64,000 nt of DNA, from contig CM042688.1 of the NCBI GenBank assembly GCA_023614405.1, positions 65,892,253 to 65,956,252 of the forward strand, written 5' to 3'. The notes under the pieces are model-generated. The model worked only from the letters and a program-made list of their open reading frames with translations. It was not told the origin of the DNA and made no database searches. The stretch comes from Avena insularis. Its lineage: Eukaryota; Streptophyta; Magnoliopsida; Poales; Poaceae. Below are positions 41,982 to 53,976 of this stretch, piece after piece. The translations under genes were made by a program, and so were the position numbers. How positions within the stretch are numbered: position 1 is the first letter of the stretch; each line of letters opens with the position of its first letter.

Positions 41982-43148
41982 TGTTGGAGATATGCCCAAG
42001 AGGCAATAATAAAGTGGTTATTATTATATCTTTATGTTTATGATAAATGTTTACATCCCATGCTATAAATTGTATTAACCGGAAACATTGATACTTGTGT
42101 GTTTTGTAAACATAAAAGAGTCCCTAGTAAGCCTCTTGTTAAACTAGCTTGTTGATTAATGGATGATCATGGTTTCCTGATCATGGACATTGGATGTCGT
42201 TAATAACAAGATCATATCATTAGAAGAATGATGTGATGGACACACACTCATAGTAAGCATAGCATAAGATCAAGTCATTAAGTTCGTTTTGCTACAAGCT
42301 TTCAAATGCATAGTAACATAATCCTTCGACCATGAGGTTATGTTAATCACCATCACCGGATAGATACTTTGATAACATCAAACACCGCTTCGTAACTGGG
42401 TGGTTATAAAGGTGTCATTGGGTATTCTGAAAGTATGTGTTGAAGCGCATGGACCAAGATTAGGATTTGTCCATCCATATGATGGATAGATATACTCTGG
42501 GCCCTCTCGGTGGAATGTCATCTAGTTAGCTTGCAAGCATGTGACTAGGTGTCAACACCCGGATTTTTAATCCCAGGTGCCTGTTATGCCATACCTCGCA
42601 ATCCCAGGATTACCATTTTTGCGAGACATAACGGATTGGATATCATAGTACATCATCCATTACAAACCCCTTTAAATAGAGGGGTGGAGGCGCCACCCCC
42701 TAAGCCCCTTCAATCCTCAAACCCTAGCCGCCTCTCTCCTCCTCCTTCCCTCTGCTCTGGCTTAGGCGAAGCCCTGCAAAATTCTCTACTCCACCACCAC
42801 CACACCGTCGTGCTGCTGGGATTCCGTGGAGAGATCGACTACCTCTGTTTCTCACTGGAACGGGGAGAGGAAGGTCTGCTTCGACTCCGCACGTGTAACC
42901 GACTGCGGAAGCGCTGCCGGAACGCGGCGCCGGAAGGATCGTCTACTCGATCTTGAGATCGGCAAGTGATCGACTACATCAACCACGAGATCCGATCTCG
43001 TAACGCTGTCGGGTCTACAAGGGTTATTACAGATCTATCTCGTTGCACATGTCTAATAGATTAGATCTTGGCTTTTATCTAGATTAGATCTGGGTTTTGT
43101 TCGTTCTTGCGGTAGAAAATTTTTGTTTTCCATGCTACGAACCCATCA
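41982..43148 (+). repeat. 5' LTR of outer copia
   Basis: 1167 bp from TGTTGGAG to ACCCATCA, ending one base before the primer site. Core TTTAAATA (42671-42678) is the likely TATA box. The first 565 bp match the inner LTR; the middle is replaced by different sequence including 42550-42668. Confidence 0.88.
42550..42668. repeat. 119-bp block identical in kind to the end of the neighbouring gypsy LTR
   Basis: TGTCAACACCCGGATTTTTA to CATTACAAACC matches 57440-57558 without indels and with four differences by eye. At 57440 it forms the terminus of a 3.9-kb gypsy LTR. Both copies follow the same copia LTR sequence, GCAAGCATGTGACTAGG. Confidence 0.9.
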
Positions 43149-43149
43149 G

Positions 43150-43162
43150 TGGTATCAGAGCC
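43150..43162 (+). other. Primer binding site of outer copia (tRNA-iMet)
   Basis: TGGTATCAGAGCC, complementary to the 3' end of initiator tRNA-Met, is the usual plant copia primer site. Confidence 0.93.
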
Positions 43163-45255
43163 GTGTCTATGCGTAGATCTGTTGCACGAGTAGAACACAA
43201 TGGTTTTGTGGGCATTGGTGCTCGTGCCGTCTTTTGCTTTGTGTACTTTGCATCTTGCGGTATGGTGGGATGAAGCGGCCCGGGCTAACCTTACATGTCA
43301 TCGCACATGAGACTTGCTCCACGGTTGACGTGCAACTCGTATTGCACAAGTGGCTTTGCGGGTGTCTGTCTCTCCCACATAGTATAGATCCAATCTACAC
43401 TTTGCACTTGATAGCACTTGTATCAATGTTGTGGTTCAGTTTCGTAGGTAAGATCCGTTCTTATTCGAAAGCCCCAAACCACGTAAAACATGCAAAGAAA
43501 ATTAGAGGCGTCTAACTTGTTTTTGCAGGGTTTTTGTGATGTGATATGGCCATCATGTGATTGTGATTATATTTGATGTATGCAATGATCCTTGTTGTAA
43601 TATGGCAACCGGCAGGAGCCTAATGGTTGTCTTTAATTCTGTTAAGACCTGCGTGTCTATTCATCTTGTAATAGCTTTATTCCAAGTAAGTGTAATAGTT
43701 GCTAGTGATGATAGACAACCATGAAGCGACGCCACTGACCTTGACGCAATGTTGGTGATGATGGAGATCATGTCCGTGCTTTAGAGATGGAGATCAAAGG
43801 CATAAGAAGAAAGGGCCATATCATATCACACTAATTATAAATTTCCTGTGATGTTAATCCTTTATGCATCTTGTATTGCTTAGATCGCGACGGTAGCATT
43901 ATAAGATGATCCCTCTCACCAAATATCAAGTAATAAAGTGTTCGTCCTTAGTAGGCACCGTTGCTAAGACTCGTCGTTTCGAAGCATCTCGTGATGATCG
44001 GGTGTGATAGATTCTACGTGTGCATACAACGGGTGCAAGCCAGATTTGCACATGCGGATACTAAGGTTAACCTTGACGAGCCTAGCATGTACAGACATGG
44101 TCTCCGAACACGGAATACCGAAAGGTAAAGCATGAGTCATATGGATGATATGATGAACATGTTGATTGTTCGCCTTTAAAGCTACATCATCTCACATGAT
44201 GATCAGACTTGGTGTAGTGGATTTGGTTCGTGTAATCACTAAAACAACTCGAGGGATGTTGTTTTGAGTGGGAGTTCTTTTGTAATTTGGATTAGTCGAA
44301 CTCAATTTATCATAAACACAATCAAAGTGAATTTGCATAGTTTGTTGTAGTCATTGGCATCCGTTCACCACCTTACACTTAGTTATAGTTGAGATAGTGG
44401 AACTATAGAAAATTCTGGATATTTTCTTTATGAACTGGTATCGTATTGTTTTGAGTGTCAATCTAAAGTTTAAAAGTCTTGTTGCAAACTTTCAGCAAAC
44501 TCAGTTTACTCTGTGAAGTTTAATAAACAGTATTAAATCAAGAGTAACAATTCCAGTGTTAGTATCTAATGTATCATGTTTGCCTCCATGATTCTTGATA
44601 CTCAAAAGATTGTTTTTAATATCAAGTTTATCTAAGAGCTGAAACCAATGTTTCAGAAACCATCATATGTGAAAGGTATTACGATATCTAAAACAATGTG
44701 TTGGTTACAACATGATAGAGTATACGTCCTCAGATTTGATGAGAATTTGTGAAGGTTGAAGACGCCAGTCGTCCTAATCCTCCAAAAGGTTTTGGAAAAG
44801 AAACATTATACTCGCAATTCACCTTTATAAGCTATAGCAGCTTGATCATGAAAGTTGTCATGATAAGGATGAATAGAAGATGTAAGTAAAATGTTTACTA
44901 CACTAAAAGATTACTAAAGAATGGAACTTTGAAAGAATGCCAAACATTTGATGAAGGTGATCCACTTCAAAGTGCAAGTCCAAAGGTATTAGTATTTGAC
45001 TATACACACTTTGTACTATGTGTCATGTGAATGACACCACTATTGATGTTGATAGATTCTTTTAAAAAGGAAAAAGGAATTGTTGAAAGAGAATCTATAA
45101 AATATTTGGCAGAAAAGAAAAGATTGGAGATGTCCAACTTAGGTATATAGAAGATACATGTTATGGCTGTATTCCTTGCTTGTTAAACAATGTAGTTCTG
45201 CGGTATTAGATACCGAATTGGTTGGTATGAAGTGTCATACAGGACAACACAATTC
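43163..45255 (+). pseudogene. Leader and gag remnant of outer copia
   Basis: Collinear with 47141-49210 of the inner copy (for example TTTGCATCTTGCGGTATG and CTAGCATGTACRGACATGG in both). No open frame longer than 100 codons remains. Gag is expected here by position only. The stretch ends at AATTC, the target of the inner insertion. Confidence 0.6.
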
Positions 45256-47126
45256 TGTTGGAGATATGCCCAAGAGGCAATAATAAAGTAGGTTATTATC
45301 ATATCTTCATACTTATGATAAATGTTTACATACCATGCTATAATTGTATCAACCGGAAACATTAATACTTGTGTGATTTGTAAACATAAAAGAGTCCCTA
45401 GTAAAGCCTCTTGTTAAACTAGCTTGTTGGTTAATATATGATCATGGTTTCCTGATCATGAACATAGAGATGTTATTAACAACAGGGTCATATCATTAGG
45501 AGAATGATGTGATGGACATACTCCTATAGATAAGCGTAGCATAAAGATCAAGTCATTTCAATAGTTCAATTGCTATATGCTTTCTGATACATAGTTATCT
45601 AATTCCTTAGACCATGAGATCATGCATATCACCTTTACCAGATGGATGCTTTGATGTCATCAAACACCACACCGTAACAGGGTGGCTATAAAGGTGGCAT
45701 TGAGTGTTCGGAAAGTATTGGTTGAAACACATGGATCAAGAGTGGGATTTGTCCATCCATATGACGGATAGATATTCTCTGGGCCCTCTCGGTGAAATGT
45801 CATCCAATTAGCTTGCAAGCATGTGACTGGGTCACAAGGGATCACATATCACGGGAACGAGAAAAGAGTACTTATCGATGTGAGGTTGAACTAGGTATGC
45901 AGAGATACCGACGATCATAACCTCGGATAAGTAACATATCGTGAGACAAAGGAAATTGGTATCGTATGTAAGTGGTTCATTCGACGCAAAGTAATCGTAG
46001 AAATATGTAGAACCATATGAATTTCCAGATTCCTCTATTGGTTATTGTTAGAAGTGTCTCGATCATGTCCGCATAATTCACGAACCGTAGGGAGACACAC
46101 TTAAGGATTCGACGTTGTTTGAGTAGTTATGGTATTATGAGAAAGAGACCGAATGTTGTTCGGAGTCTCGGATGGGATCCAGGATATCACGAGGAGATCC
46201 GGAATGGTCCGGAGAATAAGATTCATATAAGGAAAGTCCCGTTTCGGAGTTGGGGAATGGTTCCGGTGTTTTCATCGGAATGTTCTAGAAGGTTCCTAAT
46301 GTCCCGCTCCGGGAGGGAAGGGTAAATGAATGTGTCATTGTAAGTTGGAATGATTGCATCATGTACTAGGTGTTCTTGCTGTCCAAAATAAAGGGTTTAT
46401 TTAAATCCTAAATTGAAAAGTCAAACGGCTAGTTTGAAAGTCAAACGGCAATTTTGGGAAGTGGGAAGAGAGGAGGATTGGTGGAGGCCGAATTGGAGGA
46501 GGGTTCCTCCTTGGCCGGCCCACCAAGCCGACTTGGGAGGACTCTCCTCCCTTGGCAGCCCTCCCACCTATATAAGGAGGCAGGGCCCTCCCTCTAGGAC
46601 ACACAAGTTTCCACCTCTAGATCTCGGTTTAGAGCCGCTTTTGGTTTAGAGCTTCTAATTGCTTTAGCCATTGGTTTAGAGCCTTCTAATTGGTTTAGAG
46701 CCTTCTAATTGGTGTGTCTAATTACTAGACCACTAAATATCCTCTCTCATAAGCTCCACCATACTACTTGCACGGCTTAAGGCGAAGCCTGCGGGATTTC
46801 CCTCTACTTAGGTACCACAGTTGTCTTGCGGAATCGCGAGAGTGCTACAACCTCCGCTGCTGGAACAAGGAGAGGAAGGTATTCGTCAGTACCGAACGTG
46901 TGACCGATCGGGGCGCTTGAGGAACATGGCGCGGAAGGATCGTCTACGCGATCTTGAGATCGGAAGAAATCGACTACATCACCCACGAGAATCTGCTCTC
47001 GTTAACCGCTTTGGAATCTTCGAGGGTGAGTTCCTCCATCGACTCGTTGCTACAATCTAGTAGATAGATCTTGGCTTGTTTGTTTGTATGATAGAAAATT
47101 TTGTTTTCCATGCTCTGAATCCCTAC
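45256..47126 (+). repeat. 5' LTR of inner copia
   Basis: TATATAAG at 46569-46576 is the promoter box. A 20-bp tandem repeat (GGTTTAGAGCCTTCTAATTG, about four units) lies at 46626-46712. The terminal A of the CTACA end seems to be missing before the primer site. Confidence 0.92.
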
Positions 47127-47128
47127 GG

Positions 47129-47140
47129 TGGTATCGAGCC
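47129..47140 (+). other. Primer binding site of inner copia, one base short
   Basis: TGGTATCGAGCC is the iMet site with one A lost before GAGCC. The neighbouring LTR terminus also lacks a base. Confidence 0.8.
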
Positions 47141-50100
47141 GTGTCTATATGTAGATCTGTTGCCTGAGTAGAACACAATGGTCATTGTGGGCGTTGATGC
47201 TTTTATTGTAGATTGCTTTTTGTGTACTTTGCATCTTGCGGTATGTTGGGATGAAGCCGGGCTAACCTTACATGACATCGTTCATGAGACTTGCTCCACG
47301 CTTGACATGCAACTTGTATTGCATAAGTGGCTTTATGGGTGCCTGTTTCTCCTAGCATAGTAAAGATCCAATTTACAACGGGTAATCAACAATGCTAGTA
47401 TCAATGTTGTGGTTCTTGTTCGTAAGTTAGAACGACACTTATTGAAAGCCCCAAACCACGTAAAATATGCAAAGAAAGTAGAAGCGTCTAACTTTGTTTT
47501 GCGGGGTGTCTTGATGATGTGATATGGCCATGATTGTGATTATATTTGATGTATGCAATGTTCCTTATTGTAAGTTGGCAACGGCGGGAGCCATATGGTT
47601 GTCTTTAATTTCTGTTAAGACCTGCGTGTCTATTCAAAATAGTTGTAATAGTTGAAGCTGGTGGGCGACAACCATGAAGAAGCGTCATTGACCTTGATGC
47701 TATGCGGTGATGATGGAGATCATGTTCGTGCTTGAAGATGGAGATCGGAAGCACAAAGAAAGGCCACCATATCATATCACATATTATGAATTGCATGTGA
47801 TGTTAATCCTTTATGCATCTTGTATTGCTTAGTAGGCAGCGGTAGCATTATAAGATGATCCCTCATGCACATAAATTTCAAGTTCTAAAGTGTTCACCCT
47901 TAGTATGCACCGTTGCCAAAGCTTGCTGCTTGAAGCACCACGTGATGATCGGGTGTCTTTGATTCCGGTGAATACAAGCGTAAGCAAGCAGATTTGCTTA
48001 TGCGGTAGCTAAGGTTTGATCTTGTGAGCCTAGCATGTACGGACATGGCCTCGGGAACACGGGTTACCGAAAGGTAGAGCATGAGTCATATAGTAGATAT
48101 GATGAACATGTTGATTGTTCGCCATTGAAGCTATATCAACTCTCGTGATGATCGGTTTTGATGTGGTGGATTTGGTTCGTGTGATCACTAAAACAATGTG
48201 AGGGATATTGTTTTGAGTGGGAGTTCACCTAGATTAATTTAATTATTAATTAGAACTCAATTTATCATAAACTAAATCAAAGTGAATTTGCGTAGTTGTT
48301 GTAGTCATTGGCATCCGTTTACCACCTTGCGCTTAGTTATAATTGAGATGATAGAACTATAGAATTCTGGTTAGTTACTTTCTGACTGGTATCGTATTGT
48401 ATTGAAGTGTTAATCTAAAGTTTAAAAGTCCTATTGCAAACTTTCAGTAAGTTAGGTTACTCCATGAAGTTAAATAATTAGTATTAAATCAAGAGTAACA
48501 ATTCCAAATTTTAGTATATAAGTATCATGTTTGTCTCCATGATTCTTGATATTCAAAGATTGTCTTAATATCAAGGTTATCTAGGATCTGAAAGAGTTGT
48601 TTAAGAAACCATGATGTGTGGAAGATATTGTGATATCGAAACAAAGTTTTAGTTACAACATGATAGAGTATAATATGGCAAAGTTCATGTTCTCATATTT
48701 TGATGAGAATTTGCAAAAGGTTGGAGACACTAGTTGTCCTAATCCTCCAAAAGGTTTTGGATAGCAACATTATACTCATAATTCATCGTTATAAGCTATA
48801 AGTAGCTTGATCATTGAAGATTCCATGTTTAAGTGATTATTTGTTGTATGTAAAATGTTTAATAAACCATGAGATTACTTAATAAAGTTATTTGGAAGAA
48901 CACAAAAATTTTGATGATGGTGATCTACTTCAAAGTGCAAGTCCAAAGACATTTGTATTTAATTATACGCTTTGGATTATGTGTCATATGTATGACTCCA
49001 CTATTGATGTTGATAGATTCTTTCAAGCGAAAGGAAAATCTTGAAAGAATCTCATAAATATATGGCGGAAAAGAAAAGACTAGAATTGTTCAGTTTAAAG
49101 TATATAGATGATATACATGTTATGGCTATATTCTTTGCTTATTAAACAATGTGGTTCTTAAGTACTTGATACTGAATTTGTTGGTATGAATCGTCATGCG
49201 AAACAACACAATTCATGAACTACAATGGCCTAAGTAACTAGCAAAGAATATGTGATGATGTTCATCGAGAACAAAATAAAGGGTTATTGTGTTGCTCGTT
49301 AAACATCAAAGCTTGCCTTCAAGATTTGTTTTATCGGTATTATGAGAACAAAAGGGTTGTTCAAATAATTGCGTAATCCATAGAAGATGGATGATTCAAA
49401 TCTCATTGGAGACATCACATCCATAAAACTAGTGCTAAAAATGTCGAAAGACAAATTGATTGAAAGATCACTTAGGAAGTGACATCGCGTTTAAATTATT
49501 GGAAAGAAAACATGAAGAAAATCCATATGGATGGAATTTTGGAGTCTATTTGATTTTGATCAAATGGCGTTTGTGAAACTTTCCTAGAGATAATTAAAAC
49601 TTCGTTCATAGGCCAAAAGAGCGATGGACTAGCTTATTGGAACTTGTACATATTGTTGTACGAAATCCATTATGTGTAGTCAAGGCGATGGATTTCAACT
49701 TCATATGCTTTCTCCGAAAATTTGAGTGAATATATGAATATTTACTTAATAAGGATGAAGTGTGAAATATTTGAAAAGTTCAAAGAATTTTAAGATGAAG
49801 TGCAAAATCATTGTAACAAGAATATAAATAGTTTATGATAAGATCATAAAGGAAGATATTTGAGTTACAAGTTTAGCATAATACCTAAGATTTAAGGAAT
49901 CGTTAAGTGGATTTGCATTTCGAAACACCATAAGAGTATGGAGCGTTAGATATTTAATTAAACATTGTTTGACATGGTAAGATCAAAGGTGTAATTCATA
50001 GAACTGCCATTATATTTTAAAGATTAAAAGCTTTAGTGACTACCGTTTTCCACTGAAAAGAGCTCCATCATAATCCGCTGAAATGACACCATATAAAGTT

Positions 50101-52088
50101 ATGGTTTGGGATAAAACCCAAGTAGTCCTTTCTTAAACATTGGTATGCTTTGCATAAGAAAGATGTTTGCAACCAAAGTCGGATAAACTGTCTTTGTATT
50201 ACTATTAAGTATTCCTCCATAAACACCGGAGACAAAAGTGTTTGTCACTTAGAACGTCAAGTTTCTTTGAGAAGGAATTTTTCGTGAAAAGATGAGTGGG
50301 AGGACAATAGAACGTTGATAAGGTTAAAGGAACCTTAGCTATATGTGCGAGTTCTTAGCGCTTGAAAAGTGTTAGGAGGCAAAAGTGCTCATGGCTCACG
50401 TGCCTCAAAGGTTGTGGTCACGGAGATCTAAGTTCCTATTGAAACAAGTAGGTCGGATGAACAATCAAATACCAAGATTTGAGAGTTAAATCATTATTTG
50501 ACAATAATGATCCGACTAAATGCAAAGAAGCGATGATGGGCCACGACTCCGTCAAATGGCTTGAAGCCATAAAATCCGTGATAGTTCCATACACGAAATC
50601 AAGTTTTGAACTTGAAGGACCCTCGAGAAAGGTGTAAGACCTTAGTTGTGTTTGGATCTATAAAGAAGTAGACATGGATGTTTCACATCTATGAAATAGT
50701 CAACATGTTGGGAAAAAGTTCACAGCAATGTTCAAAGGTTGACTATGACAAGATTTGATCTTTCATAGTGATATTTAGTCTAGACGGATTAATGTAGCAA
50801 CCACTACATATAAATTTGTTATATGGTAGTTGAATAAACAAAACAAGTTCTTCTAATAGAATCGTTACCTAGGACATGTGCATAACACGGTCCATAGGGT
50901 TTTGTTAATTCAAAGGATGCTAAAAGCATATGCAAACTTCAATGGTTAAAGTGAGCATCATGAGTTGGAATCTTCATTGTGATGAAACTGTTAAAGGAGT
51001 TTAAAAGTTCATTAGAGACGATGAAGATGCTTGCATTTGCAAGAAATTAAGTGGGAGAGCTAAGACATGTTTCTAATACATTATGTGGAAGACATATTGT
51101 TGATTGGAAATAATGTATCTTTTATTAACACATATTAAGAATTTCATCCCGATGAAAGACTTAGGCAAAACCCAAATATTTGGCATCAATAGACGCTAAT
51201 GTGGTTGTGCCAAAAGTACATAGATGATATATTGAATGAGTTCAATATAGAAACTACAAGAAAGTTTCTTGTCGCACAGAAGGGATTGAATGAATTCAAT
51301 GTTGATGATATATTCAAGTGTATTGACATTTGGTAAAGTGAAACAAATAATCAAGTATAGATTGATACTTGATGTATGAAATCACAAAGAATATTTATAT
51401 CAATCATACTGTGATATGTACAAATCCAGATATGTCCTATGCTCTAAATGTTGTGAGCATATACCAGAATGATTCGTAAGATGATCATTGGACAATAGCA
51501 AGGATATTCTTATGATCTTTTGGAAGAACTAAAGAGTATAAATATTTGTAGAAGTGACGAATAGATGGTTAGTTCATTGTAAAAGTACTACATTGATACT
51601 AGCTTTGTCACAAAATACAAATTAAGTTTATCTCAATCTAAAACTAAAGGTGGCACAATATAATGGAAAGTGAGTTCCATAATGGATTTGGATGAGTTCC
51701 AAAGTTAAGACATTGTGACAGATACTTCAACAAAAGGCTAAGTATATGACTGCTATTATAGCAGCAAAAGAGGGCATTTGTGTCAAGTAGTTTGTTATCA
51801 AACTAGGTGTAGTTCACAGTGGGATAATACTATGAAGATATATTGTGCGACAATATTATCAACATGTTTTAACCCCAAAGAGCTAAAGGTCACACCGAAA
51901 GACCAAATTATACAAAGCCATCTCATTAGAGAATGAGTGATGCGTGAGGCATAAAGACATGCAATTACACACGGACTGGAAGTGTCGGATCCGAATCGAT
52001 TGACCACTAGCAATCGTGTACATGCAACACCGGAAAGCCATAGGTGTTGAATACACAAAGGTTTGAAACTAGATTATTGACTCTAGTG
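47141..52088 (+). pseudogene. Decayed gag-pol of inner copia
   Basis: No long frame is left, but ordered traces persist: integrase core near 49690-49800 (ATGGATTTCAACTTCATATG...), the RT box at 51079-51115 reading YVEDILLIGNNV where YVDD is expected, the MKDLG block near 51145, YIDDIL near 51220, and the RNase H block GACAGATACTTCAACAAAAG at 51717-51770 (DST-KAKY). The copia order integrase-RT-RNaseH is kept. Many stops and indels; non-autonomous. Confidence 0.75.
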
Positions 52089-52100
52089 CAAGTGGGAGAC
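52089..52100 (+). other. Polypurine tract of inner copia
   Basis: CAAGTGGGAGAC directly precedes the 3' LTR at 52101; the same tract occurs at 56862-56873 in the outer element. Confidence 0.85.
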
Positions 52101-53971
52101 TGTTGGAGATATGCCCAAGAGGCAATAATAAAGTAGGTTATTATCATATCTTCATACTTATGATAAATGTTTACATACCATGCTATAATTGTATTAACCG
52201 GAAACATTAATACTTGTGTGATTTGTAAACATAAAAGAGTCCCTAGTAAAGCCTCTTGTTAAACTAGCTTGTTGGTTAATATATGATCATGGTTTCCTGA
52301 TCATGAACATAGAGATGTTATTAACAACAGGGTCATATCATTAGGAGAATGATGTGATGGACATACTCCTATAGATAAGCGTAGCATAAAGATCAAGTCA
52401 TTTCAATAGTTCAATTGCTATATGCTTTACGATACATAGTTATCTAATTCCTTAGACCATGAGATCATGCATATCACCTTTACGGATGGATGCTTTGATG
52501 TCATCAAACACCACCGTAACAGGTGGCTATAAAGGTGGCATTGAGTGTTGGAAAGTATTGGTTGAAACACATGGATCAAGAGTGGGATTTGTCCATCCAT
52601 ATGACGGATAGATATTCTCTGGGCCCTCTCGGTGAAATGTCATCCAATTAGCTTGCAAGCATGTGACTGGGTCACAAGGGATCACATATCAGGAGCGAGA
52701 AAAGAGTACTTATCGATGTGAGGTTGAACTAGGTATGCGAGAGATCACAAGCGATCATAACCTCGGATAAGTAACATATCGTGAGACAAAGGGAAATTGG
52801 TATCGTATGTAAGTGGTTCATTCGATCGCATAAAGTAATCGTAGAAATATGTAGAACCATATGAATTTCAGATTCCTCTATTGGTTATTGTTCGAGAAGT
52901 GTCTCGATCATGTCGCATAATTCACGAACCGTAGGAGACACACTTAAGGATTGACGTTGTTTGAGTAGTTATGGTATTATGAGAAAGAGACCGAATGTTG
53001 TTGGTCTCGGATGGGATCAGGGATATCACGAGGAGATCCGGAATGGTCGGAGAATAAGATTCATATAAGGAAAGTCCCGTTTGAGTTGGGGAATGGTTAG
53101 GTGTTTTCATCGGGAATGTTCTAGAAAGGTTCGGAATGTCCGGCGCTCGGGGAGGGAAGGGTACATGAATGTGTCATTGTAAGTTGGAATGATTGCATCA
53201 TGTACTAGGTGTTCTTCTGTCCAAAATAAAGGGTTTATTTAAATCCTAAATTGAAAAGTCAAGCGGCTAGTTTGAAAGTCAAGCAATTTTGGGAAGTGGG
53301 AAGAGGAGGATTGGTGGAGGCGAATTGGAGGAGGGTTCCTCCTTGGCGGCGCCCACCAAGCCGACTTGGGAGGACTCTCCTCCCTTGGCAGCCCTCCCAC
53401 CTATATAAGGAGGGGCAGGGCTCCCCTCCTAGGACACACAAGTTTCCACCTCTAGATCTCCGGTTTAGAGCCGTTTTGGTTTAGAGCTTCTAATTGCTTT
53501 AGCCAGCGATTTAGAGCCTTCTAATTGGTTTAGAGCCTTCTAATTGGTGTGTCTAATTACTAGACCACTAAATATCCTCTCTCATAAGCTACACCATACT
53601 ACTTTGGCTTAAGCGAAGCCTGCAGGATTTCCCTCTACTTCGGTACCACGCCCGTTGTCTTTGGGAATCGCGAGGAGAGTGCTACAACCTCCATTTTCTG
53701 GAACAAGGAGAGGAAGGTCTTCGTCAGTACGAACGTGTGACCGACTGCGGGAGCGCTTCTTGAACAGCAGCCGGAAGGATCGTCTACGCGATCTTGAGAT
53801 CGGAAAGAGTACGACTACATCACCCACGAGAATCTGCTCTCGTTAACCGCTTTGGAATCTTCGAGGGTGAGTTCCTCCATCGACTCGTTGCTACAATCTA
53901 GTAGATAGATCTTGGCTTGTTTGTTTGTATGCGATAGAATTTTTTTGTTTTCCATGCTACGAATCCCTACA
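52101..53971 (+). repeat. 3' LTR of inner copia
   Basis: Starts TGTTGGAGATATGCCC and ends AATCCCTACA, followed by AATTC. TATATAAG at 53402-53409. It differs from the 5' LTR mostly by one- to three-base indels at CG or CCGG positions. Confidence 0.93.
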
Positions 53972-53976
53972 AATTC

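Larger units (their letters stand above)
45256..53971 (+). mobile_element. Inner copia LTR retrotransposon, nested in outer copia
   Basis: 8716 bp with two 1871-bp LTRs and a 5-bp target duplication, AATTC, at 45251-45255 and 53972-53976. Internal region 47127-52100 has a primer site, decayed integrase, RT and RNase H traces, and a purine tract. It belongs to the same family as the outer element. Its own sequence at 49205-49215 (CACAATTCATG) is the homologue of the site into which it inserted. Confidence 0.93.
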
